A program made the translations under genes and the position numbers. From positions 1 through 5,571 of the forward strand of contig JAGQHH010000405.1 of assembly GCA_020431945.1 (NCBI GenBank): a stretch of 5,571 nucleotides of DNA. The letters are read 5' to 3'. The DNA comes from Cyanobacteria bacterium HKST-UBA02 (GTDB lineage: Bacteria > Cyanobacteriota > Vampirovibrionia > Obscuribacterales > Obscuribacteraceae). Shown here in pieces: positions 1 through 5,364 of this stretch; within the stretch, counting starts at the first letter, position 1, and the number at the start of each line of letters is the position of its first letter. The notes under the pieces were generated by a model. It worked only from the letters and a program-made list of their open reading frames with translations, was not told the DNA's origin and did not search any database.

Positions 1-473
1 ATCGCTTCCGCTACCGAGAGGAAGGAGTCGGGCAGGGCAGTGCTTCCCAGGGCGATGCGGATAGCATTGACCAGTTTGAAGCTGCTTGCCACCGGTCTTG
101 TCTCGGTGCTCTCGGCTTTCTCTTCAGGAACCTCGAACTTGAGCAGGGTCTCGTCCCCGGATTGAACGGCGGCGAGAGAGCCTTCTTTGGCCGGGATCAA
201 TTCTTCGACTTTGAAATCGGATGATTCGATCATGCTCTGGAGTTGCTCGCTGAGCTCTTCGGCCTTCTTCTCGGCGTCCTGGCCGCGGTAGGCGATGAGC
301 TCCCGGCCATTGATACTGACCGAGGCGCACTCGGTGCTTTCTTCCATCCATACGGTGGTCGATACATCCGGAGCGAGGTCGCTGTCGGCAGCCAGGGCAG
401 GCTGGGCGCCAAGCATCCACAAGGTGCCTGCACCAGCAATAGTGCCTAGTATAAGTGTCTTCTTGATGTTCAA
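1..473 (-). CDS. Exported protein, N-terminal part; probable RlpA-like (septal ring) family, truncated by window edge
   Basis: The first 157 codons of a minus-strand gene that continues past base 1. The TTG start at 473 follows AAGGAG with 10 bases of spacing. The only other TTG just upstream would lie one base from that Shine-Dalgarno, and the first internal ATG (codon 20) would destroy the signal peptide. Residues 1-28 form a clear Sec signal peptide: a KK n-region, a hydrophobic stretch, and a likely cleavage site after ALA28. After it come a short motif around SINGRELIAYRG (residues 53-64), a charged amphipathic helix (DAEKKAEELSEQLQSMI), then SGDETLLKFEV and SFKLVNAIRIALGS. This order (short beta segment with 'NG..ia.f.G', AExxAxxLxxxL helix, 'G....l.v', 'N.ir.aLG') resembles the region preceding the double-psi beta-barrel of cyanobacterial RlpA-like proteins, from memory and not from a search. 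The barrel itself is outside the window, so the family name is tentative. Exported status is secure; it probably acts in the periplasm on peptidoglycan. Confidence 0.8.
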   Translation of the reverse strand, partial: MNIKKTLILGTIAGAGTLWMLGAQPALAADSDLAPDVSTTVWMEESTECASVSINGRELIAYRGQDAEKKAEELSEQLQSMIESSDFKVEELIPAKEGSLAAVQSGDETLLKFEVPEEKAESTETRPVASSFKLVNAIRIALGSTALPDSFLSVAEA

Positions 474-499
474 TTTCTCCAATCTCCTTCTCCCTCAGG

Positions 500-517
500 G
501 CCGCCTGCTGGGGCGGT
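500..517 (-). promoter_or_regulatory. Hairpin in the leader of the RlpA-like gene
   Basis: CCGCC (501-505) pairs with GGCGG (512-516) across a six-base loop, with an extra G-U pair at 500/517. It lies just upstream of the Shine-Dalgarno of the minus-strand gene starting at 473. It could protect or modulate the leader, but a five-to-six base-pair GC stem may also occur by chance. Function is inferred. Confidence 0.25.
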
Positions 518-639
518 TGCGCCTGTGCTCTCTATGAATGAGCTGGTGAAGGGGGATTCTCCTCTGTTAGAGATAACGAATTAGTTGCTGCTTTGTTGTT
601 GATTTATCGGCAGCGCTATCGGTTGTTTGGAGCAGCGAA

Positions 640-669
640 AAGTTAGCAAAGGCAGCCGGCTTCCGTCAA
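640..669 (-). promoter_or_regulatory. Candidate promoter of the RlpA-like gene
   Basis: On the minus strand, TTGACG (669 down to 664; five of six matches to the -35 consensus) is followed after 18 bases by TAACTT (645 down to 640), which fits only the loose TAnnnT form of a -10 box. Transcription would start near 633, giving a leader of about 160 bases. No better -35/-10 pair was seen nearer to the gene. Confidence 0.35.
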
Positions 670-694
670 AATCCCTTGACAACGTCGGGATTTT
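668..694. repeat. Inverted repeat / hairpin AAAATCCC...GGGATTTT
   Basis: AAAATCCC (668-675) and GGGATTTT (687-694) are perfect inverted copies. Inside them GAC (678-680) pairs with GTC (684-686), so the whole could fold as an 11-bp stem with a two-base bulge and a three-base loop. Each strand ends in ATTTT, so it looks like a short bidirectional terminator. It also overlaps the first two bases of the candidate -35 of the RlpA-like gene, so an operator role is possible. The sequence cannot separate these options. Confidence 0.5.
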
Positions 695-945
695 CGAGCC
701 TGCAGGCGGATTTGGGGTTTATGTGAAACTGTTAATGTGACCGAGCTTGACACTATCGGTGGTTATATGGCCTGCGTATTGTCTGGATATGTTCGCCGCC
801 GGGCTTTACTCTTCATTTGCTTAACGCTGTCTAATGTGGTGGCGCAGGCGGTGTTGTCAATAGTATCAAGTAAAAAAGTGTAACAAGCGCAACAAATATC
901 TCCTAATACTTTTCAGGACACTGTAGGCGACCTCCGCCCGCCGCC

Positions 946-973
946 CGAAACGCCCGCAGGATAGGGCGTTTCG
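946..973 (-). terminator. Perfect stem-loop downstream of yebC (possible terminator without U-tract)
   Basis: CGAAACGCCC (946-955) and GGGCGTTTCG (964-973) form a perfect 10-bp stem with an eight-base loop, about 70 bases past the yebC stop. Neither strand has a T-run directly after the stem; on the minus strand it is followed by G-rich sequence. It is therefore not a canonical intrinsic terminator. It may be a 3'-end stabilising structure, or act with a different termination mechanism. A copy of AGGATAGG straddles the loop and right arm (958-965), with a second copy at 978-985. Confidence 0.4.
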
Positions 974-1040
974 TCGTAGGATAGGTCCTCTCTCCGGACT
1001 TATCGGGCGCTTCTGCTTTGTAACGGCGAAAACCGCCTTA

Positions 1041-1796
1041 TCAGTCGACGAACTCTGCGATCCAGTCCGGATCCATGTCGAAATTGGCATAGACATTCTG
1101 GACGTCATCATGGCTCTCGAGGGCGTCCAGAAGCTTGAGTAGCAGCTTCGCAGCATCGGGATCGGTGACTTCCACCGAATTGGCCGGCGACATGGTTACC
1201 TCCGATCCGCCCACCTCATGACCGGTTTCGAGGACGGCGGTGCGCACGGCTTCCAAATTTTCCGGGGCGCAAATGATCGTCACTTGATCCTCTTCGGTGA
1301 CCAGATCGTCGGCACCGGCATCGGAAGCCGAAAGAAGCAGGGTTTCTTCGTCGAAGTTCTTGCCCCTGGGCACTACGATTTCGCCGCGCTCTGTAAACAT
1401 CCAGGCTACACAACCGCTTTCACCGAGGTTGCCACCATACTTGGAGAAGTAGCTGCGAATATCTCCGGCAGTGCGATTGCGGTTGTCCGTGGTGCATTTG
1501 ACCAGGATGGCGATGCCGCCGGGGCCATATCCTTCGTAAGCGAGTTCCTCGAAGCTATCGGCTCCACCGGCGCCGGAGCCCTTCTCTATTGCTCTATCTA
1601 TATTATTGTTGGGAACACCTTCCGCCTTGGCTCTCTCGATGGCCTGTCGCAGTCTGAAATTCGCCCCGGGATCCGGTCCTCCCAGTTTGGTGGCAACGAT
1701 GATCTCCCGGGCCATCTTCGCGTAGACAGCTCCTCTTTTCACATCGACCACGGCTTTCTGCCGTTTTATTTTCGCCCACTTGGAATGACCAGCCAC
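1041..1796 (-). CDS. yebC: YebC/PmpR (TACO1) family protein
   Basis: A complete 251-residue protein, the usual length for this family. The N-terminus MAGHSKWAKIKRQKAVVD is the family signature, followed by the conserved NFRLRQAIERAKAEGVPNNN (about 46-65), IDRAIEKGSG and the ELAYEGYGPGGIAILV block (about 84-99). The TDNRNRTAGDIR segment, the GGNLGESGCVAWMF block and a typical acidic C-terminus also match. The start is GTG at 1796, preceded by AAGGAG with eight to nine bases of spacing. The family was long annotated as a transcriptional regulator (PmpR). Mitochondrial TACO1 is a translation activator, and recent work links bacterial YebC to ribosomes stalled on proline runs, so a cytoplasmic translation role is likely. 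It is transcribed divergently from the TPR gene from its own promoter. The next gene downstream on the same strand is 567 bases away, so I infer it is probably monocistronic. Identity is very secure; the exact cellular role is known only by family. Confidence 0.97.
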   Translation of the reverse strand: MAGHSKWAKIKRQKAVVDVKRGAVYAKMAREIIVATKLGGPDPGANFRLRQAIERAKAEGVPNNNIDRAIEKGSGAGGADSFEELAYEGYGPGGIAILVKCTTDNRNRTAGDIRSYFSKYGGNLGESGCVAWMFTERGEIVVPRGKNFDEETLLLSASDAGADDLVTEEDQVTIICAPENLEAVRTAVLETGHEVGGSEVTMSPANSVEVTDPDAAKLLLKLLDALESHDDVQNVYANFDMDPDWIAEFVD

Positions 1797-1833
1797 GAAA
1801 TCGTCTCCTTTTCCCTACATATATATAGGTACG

Positions 1834-1863
1834 TTTATAAACTCAGGGCGCCGTGTTTTTCAA
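1834..1863 (-). promoter_or_regulatory. Promoter of yebC
   Basis: On the minus strand, TTGAAA (1863 down to 1858; five of six to the -35 consensus) is followed after 18 bases by TATAAA (1839 down to 1834; five of six to the -10 consensus). The predicted start is near 1827, giving a leader of about 30 bases that includes an alternating TATATATAT run and the AAGGAG site. The -10 lies inside a 10-bp palindrome, GTTTATAAAC (1833-1842). Confidence 0.6.
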
Positions 1864-1878
1864 GTTGTCCGGATGCTC

Positions 1879-1900
1879 TCCTGACAATGGGTAGTCAGGA
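1879..1900. promoter_or_regulatory. Perfect dyad between divergent promoters; candidate operator
   Basis: TCCTGAC (1879-1885) and GTCAGGA (1894-1900) are perfect inverted copies separated by eight bases, a layout typical of a dimeric helix-turn-helix binding site. It lies three bases before the -35 of the TPR-gene promoter and 15 bases beyond the -35 of the yebC promoter. It is not followed by a T-run, which argues against a terminator. The regulator is unknown. Confidence 0.4.
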
Positions 1901-1903
1901 AAT

Positions 1904-1931
1904 TTGAAAATTCAGGCAACGAGGGGATAAT
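1904..1931 (+). promoter_or_regulatory. Promoter of the TPR-protein gene
   Basis: TTGAAA (1904-1909) is followed after 16 bases by GATAAT (1926-1931), each a five-of-six match to the housekeeping sigma consensus. Transcription would start near 1938, leaving a leader of about 25 bases containing the GGGAG ribosome binding site (1953-1957). It may also drive murD and ftsW by readthrough, since no terminator is visible after the TPR gene. Confidence 0.6.
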
Positions 1932-1963
1932 ATGGCCTCGATATACAGCCCCGGGAGAAGAAT

Positions 1964-3898
1964 ATGAGCTTTTCAAAGACCCGTCTAGTAGCAGCCCTGG
2001 CCCTGGCCTCATCCATTCCCACTCTGGCTGTATCCGTTCCTTTATATAGCGGGGCTCAAGCAAGAGCCGAATCCGGCGATCGCGTCCTGATCGCCAAACG
2101 CAAATCCAGCGCTGCTCCCAAGAAAGCACCTTTGAGAGTGCGCATCGAGCACGAAGTGGTGATGGCGGACGACCTGATGCTCAAGGGCAACTATGATGAC
2201 GCCGAAGATCTCTATCGCCAGGCCATGCAGCGCAACACGAAAAGCACCGCTGCCCGGGTAGGATACGGAATGGCACTGGCCAAGCAGTTCAAGCTCGATG
2301 GTGCTAAAGAGCAGTTCGAGAAAGTGCTCGAGCAGGATCCTCATAACGCCATGGCTCATGCCGGTCTCGCCATGGTCATGTATAACAGCCTGCAAAGCTC
2401 CAACCAGAATATACGCAACAACCGGGACGCCATCCTCAAGAATGCCGAAGCGGAATGCAAGCAGGGTCTGGCAATCGATCCCGGCATGCCCGAAGCGCAC
2501 TTCACCCTCGGCAATGTGCTCAAGGCCCAGGGACGCATGGACGAGGCACTCAACGAGTTCAAGGAAGCAAGCCGTCTCGATCCGAAATATTCGGAAGCCT
2601 TCTCCGGAGAAGGTCTGATCCATATGCTCAAAGGCGATTATGCCGATGCCGTGACTGCTTTCAAACAAGCGATCGCTCTCAACTCGGGTAACTCCACTGC
2701 CCACTACGGGCTGGGAAGAACTTATTTCAAACAGGGTCTCTACGATGATGCCCTCAAAGAGCTCAATACATCTCTGTATCAGCATCCCAACAGTGCCCCG
2801 GTAAAGCTCACCCAGGGCGAGGTCTACTCGGCCCAGGGCAATACCGTAGCGGCGGTGCAGGCTTTTCGTGAGTGCATCAGGCTCAAGCCCGAGACTCCGG
2901 AGGCCTATCTCAATATCGCCGACATTCGCGAGAACCGTGGCGATCTCGAGCACGCCATTGCCGAGCTCAAGAGCGGTGTCGAGCTCATGCCCGACAATGT
3001 CACCTTGCATCAGAGAATGGGTGAGCTCTCTTTGAAGCTCGAAAAGCTGGATGACGCCATCAAGCAATTCTCCACCGTGCTCGACAATCAGCCCCAGAAC
3101 ACTGCTGCCGCTCAGGGTCTCACCCGGGCCTATTACATGAAGGCCAACAAAGAGGCAACCAGCGCCTTCTTCGTGAGCAACGAGTTCGAGTCGGCCAAGA
3201 AAATGATCGACAATGCTGTGAGCATGAACCCCAACAACATGGAATTGCGACTGGCTCAACTGAAGCTCCGGGCCATGGCCGGCGAGCCGGTGGACTTCGC
3301 CACGGTCGGTACTCCCACCAATGACGGTGAGCGGATCGCTTATGCCGAAGCTCTCTTAGCCCAGAACAAGTTCAAAGAAGCCGACGAGCAACTCTCCGTC
3401 GTCATCGGTAATGCCAAAGATCCCAAAGAGGCCTTTGCTGTGGCCGACCTGGCCCTGATGATCAAAGATCTGAAAAATGCCGAAGCCGCTTACAAGAAAG
3501 CCGGCACTTTCCCCAATGCCGAAGCCCGCTCCAAGAGAGGCTTGAAGCTGGTTGCCGATGCCCAGGAGAAAGCCAGGCAGGAGACTACTCTGGCAGACGA
3601 TCTGGCTCGTAAGAAGCAGCTTGCCAGCGCCGTGGATCGCTATCACACCGCCATCTACGAAAACCCGAAAGAGCCCGATCCTCGCTGGGGTCTGGCCCAG
3701 ACTCTCGAGAAAATGAAGCCTCTGACCAGCAATGACCTGAAAGAGTCGGTCACCCAGTACAAGGCTTATATCTCCCTGAGCCCCGATATTCCGCCTAAAG
3801 AGCTCACCAAGCTCGAGAAGAAGATAAGCCGGCTCGAGGAGAAGGCTTACAAGCTCGAGATGAAAGAGAAGAAGGACGCGGCCAAACGGCATCACTAG
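1964..3898 (+). CDS. Exported tetratricopeptide-repeat (TPR) protein
   Basis: A 644-residue protein. ATG at 1964 follows GGGAG with six bases of spacing. Residues 1-35 form a signal peptide: SKTR n-region, a long Ala/Leu/Val core, and a likely cleavage after AQARA35. A short basic linker (about 40-60) leads into a solenoid of 34-residue TPR units. Regular units run at about 95-127, 174-207, 208-241, 242-275, 276-309, 310-343 and 344-377, with typical W/Y-G-A-A-P positions such as AHFTLGNVLKAQGRMDEALNEFKE at 178-201 (in part). Units at about 128-173 and 378-423 carry insertions of roughly 12 residues. More divergent helical repeats continue to about 610. The C-terminal 30 residues are Lys/Glu-rich and probably coiled coil, ending in a basic RHH. 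TPR proteins are protein-protein scaffolds with no catalysis of their own. Export plus murD and ftsW directly downstream suggests an envelope-assembly role, which is inference. I do not recognise a named orthologue. Confidence 0.92.
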   Translation: MSFSKTRLVAALALASSIPTLAVSVPLYSGAQARAESGDRVLIAKRKSSAAPKKAPLRVRIEHEVVMADDLMLKGNYDDAEDLYRQAMQRNTKSTAARVGYGMALAKQFKLDGAKEQFEKVLEQDPHNAMAHAGLAMVMYNSLQSSNQNIRNNRDAILKNAEAECKQGLAIDPGMPEAHFTLGNVLKAQGRMDEALNEFKEASRLDPKYSEAFSGEGLIHMLKGDYADAVTAFKQAIALNSGNSTAHYGLGRTYFKQGLYDDALKELNTSLYQHPNSAPVKLTQGEVYSAQGNTVAAVQAFRECIRLKPETPEAYLNIADIRENRGDLEHAIAELKSGVELMPDNVTLHQRMGELSLKLEKLDDAIKQFSTVLDNQPQNTAAAQGLTRAYYMKANKEATSAFFVSNEFESAKKMIDNAVSMNPNNMELRLAQLKLRAMAGEPVDFATVGTPTNDGERIAYAEALLAQNKFKEADEQLSVVIGNAKDPKEAFAVADLALMIKDLKNAEAAYKKAGTFPNAEARSKRGLKLVADAQEKARQETTLADDLARKKQLASAVDRYHTAIYENPKEPDPRWGLAQTLEKMKPLTSNDLKESVTQYKAYISLSPDIPPKELTKLEKKISRLEEKAYKLEMKEKKDAAKRHH

Positions 3899-3957
3899 AT
3901 ATAAGAGACATATTTCCTGAATCGCGACCGGGCGTACTGTCTTGAAAAGCGGGGAAT

Positions 3958-3966
3958 TGCTAGAAT
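3958..3966 (+). promoter_or_regulatory. Extended -10 promoter directly before murD
   Basis: TGCTAGAAT (3958-3966) is an extended -10 element: TGn followed by TAGAAT, five of six to consensus. No -35 box lies at normal spacing; the TTGAAA at 3942-3947 is only 13 bases away. Transcription would be expected to begin about six to seven bases downstream, at 3972-3973, which is the GTG start codon of murD. The box is itself an in-frame TAG (3961) that blocks any upstream start for murD. Confidence 0.45.
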
Positions 3967-3972
3967 ACCCGC

Positions 3973-5364
3973 GTGGAAGATTGGAACAGAAAGGTCACTA
4001 TTCTGGGGCTCGGCAGGAGCGGGCTTGCTGCTGCGAAATATCTCAGCGACAAGGGCGCCGATGTTCTGGTCTCCGATTCGGCTCCGCGAAACCAGGACAA
4101 TGAAGCCGCTGCAGGCGAGCTGGACAAGCTCGGTATCAAGAGCGAGTTCGGCGGTCACAGCGACGAGGCTGTTAAACGAGCCGACATCTTCGTGGTCAGT
4201 CCCGGCATACCTCCTCGCTCGGCGATCATCAAAGCAGCACGGCGCACCGGCCGTGATGTCATCTCCGATATCGAGGTGGCTTTTCGAGATGCGCTCTGCC
4301 CGATCATCGCCATCACCGGCACCAACGGTAAATCCACCACTACTGCCCTGACCAGTTATATTCTCGAGAATGCCGGGCGCAAGGCTCCTGCCTGCGGCAA
4401 TATCGGAACGCCTATCCTCAGTCTGCTTGCCGATCGACCGGATTTTCTGGTCTGCGAAGTGAGCTCTTTCCAGCTCGAGTATTCTCCTACCTTCGCGCCA
4501 TTTATTAGTATCTGGCTCAATCTCACCCCGGATCATCTCGACTGGCACGCCAACCTGGACGAGTACATCAGCGCCAAGCGGACCATGTTCGCTCACCAGC
4601 ATATCGATCAATATGCGGTGCTCAATGCCGACGATCCCATTGTCGTAACCACGCCCACGGTGGCTGAGATCATGCCTTTCTCGGTGGTAAGCGAGCTGGA
4701 CGATCGGGTTCAGGGGGCCTATATAAGCGACGGTTTCGTATGCTGCCGGCGGAATATGCAGGATCATGTCCTCAGCCACGTCACCCAGCTCGGTCTCAAA
4801 GGCAGGCATAATCTCGAGAATGTTCTGGCTGCCACGGCAGCCACCATCATTGCCGGTGCCGATCCGGAAATTGTGGATAAGTCCCTAAAATCATTTAAGG
4901 GCCTGGAGCACCGCCTGGAATATGTCGAGACTGTGAAGGGAATCGCCTTCTACAACGACAGCAAAGCTACCAATACGGTCTCGGCAATCAAGGCTCTGGA
5001 GGCTTTCCCTGATAAAAAGGTGGTTCTGATCGCCGGCGGTAAAGACAAAGGTACTTCGCTGCAAGAATTTGTTCATGTTGTCAGAAATCGCGCTTCTGCT
5101 GTTATCCTCATTGGAGAGGCGACGGATCGCTTCAAGTCGGAGCTCAACAGGGGAGGCGTGCGCAAAATTCATACAGTCGGATCCCTGGCCGATGCCGTCA
5201 AGCTCTCCCTGGAGCTGGCTATCGAGCTAGATCAGTCTCCGGTGCTATTTTCGCCTGCCTGTGCCAGTTTCGATATGTTCAAGAACTACGAGGAGAGGGG
5301 GCGTGTCTTCAAAGATATTGTCCGTGAGCGGCTCAAAGAGGTCGCCTCGTCTGAGCGGCATTAA
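3973..5364 (+). CDS. murD: UDP-N-acetylmuramoyl-L-alanine--D-glutamate ligase
   Basis: A complete 463-residue Mur ligase, normal length for MurD. In the cytoplasm it uses ATP to add D-glutamate to UDP-MurNAc-L-alanine, the second amino acid of the peptidoglycan stem. The N-terminal Rossmann-like domain has GLGRSG (12-17). The ATP-binding P-loop is GTNGKST (116-122). The central domain has CEVSSFQLE (161-169, Mg-binding Glu162), LTPDHLDWH (184-192) and the AKRTMF segment whose Lys202 is the expected carbamylated lysine. The C-terminal domain has LEHRLEYV (311-318), YNDSKATN (327-334) and SPACASFDMFKNYEERG (427-443), all specific for MurD over the other Mur ligases. GTG at 3973 is the only ATG/GTG/TTG between an in-frame TAG at 3961 and the GLGRSG motif, so the start is forced. 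It has no Shine-Dalgarno at usable distance (GGGGA is 17 bases away). It lies 74 bases after the TPR gene and overlaps the ftsW frame. Confidence 0.98.
   Translation: MEDWNRKVTILGLGRSGLAAAKYLSDKGADVLVSDSAPRNQDNEAAAGELDKLGIKSEFGGHSDEAVKRADIFVVSPGIPPRSAIIKAARRTGRDVISDIEVAFRDALCPIIAITGTNGKSTTTALTSYILENAGRKAPACGNIGTPILSLLADRPDFLVCEVSSFQLEYSPTFAPFISIWLNLTPDHLDWHANLDEYISAKRTMFAHQHIDQYAVLNADDPIVVTTPTVAEIMPFSVVSELDDRVQGAYISDGFVCCRRNMQDHVLSHVTQLGLKGRHNLENVLAATAATIIAGADPEIVDKSLKSFKGLEHRLEYVETVKGIAFYNDSKATNTVSAIKALEAFPDKKVVLIAGGKDKGTSLQEFVHVVRNRASAVILIGEATDRFKSELNRGGVRKIHTVGSLADAVKLSLELAIELDQSPVLFSPACASFDMFKNYEERGRVFKDIVRERLKEVASSERH

Larger units (their letters stand above)
474..1040. other. Long intergenic region with no convincing gene
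   Basis: 567 bases between the stop of yebC and the start of the RlpA-like gene, both read leftward. No open frame here has both a good ribosome binding site and protein-like content. The region contains a candidate promoter for the RlpA-like gene (640-669), an inverted repeat overlapping its -35 (668-694), a GC-rich hairpin in the predicted leader (500-517), and a perfect 10-bp stem-loop downstream of yebC (946-973). It is more AT-rich and less codon-structured than its flanks, as expected of non-coding DNA. No tRNA, rRNA or recognisable riboswitch was seen. Confidence 0.7.

Noticed and set aside
124..537. Several short open frames on both strands overlapping the RlpA-like gene
   Set aside because: The minus-strand frame starting at TTG 473 has a Shine-Dalgarno, a signal peptide and a protein-like composition. 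The others are Arg/Ser/Pro-rich shadow translations.
470..720. ydaO-type c-di-AMP or GEMM c-di-GMP riboswitch before the RlpA-like gene
   Set aside because: I looked for their conserved blocks because RlpA genes can carry ydaO. Only scattered fragments (e.g. GCTAAC, GCACAGG) are present, without the paired helices.
676..752. Plus-strand TTGACA boxes at 676-681 and 747-752 as promoters
   Set aside because: Neither has a plausible -10 at 16-18 bases, and no plus-strand gene follows before the convergent end of yebC.
1819..1829. TATATATAT run as the -10 of yebC
   Set aside because: The matching -35 (TTGAAA) would be about 30 bases away. TATAAA at 1834-1839 has correct spacing, so the run is more likely part of the leader.
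1218..1907. A 229-codon plus-strand open frame opposite yebC
   Set aside because: yebC is certain on the minus strand. This frame would also run through the yebC promoter and the dyad, and its product is not protein-family-like.
2042..3259. A 405-codon open frame on the minus strand opposite the TPR gene
   Set aside because: It lies wholly within a well-supported TPR gene with a signal peptide, promoter and ribosome binding site. Its predicted protein has no recognisable domain, and it is a by-product of the codon bias of the plus-strand gene.
3895..4809. A 304-codon open frame on the minus strand opposite murD
   Set aside because: murD on the plus strand has every family motif. The antisense product has no domain-like features and is a codon-bias shadow.
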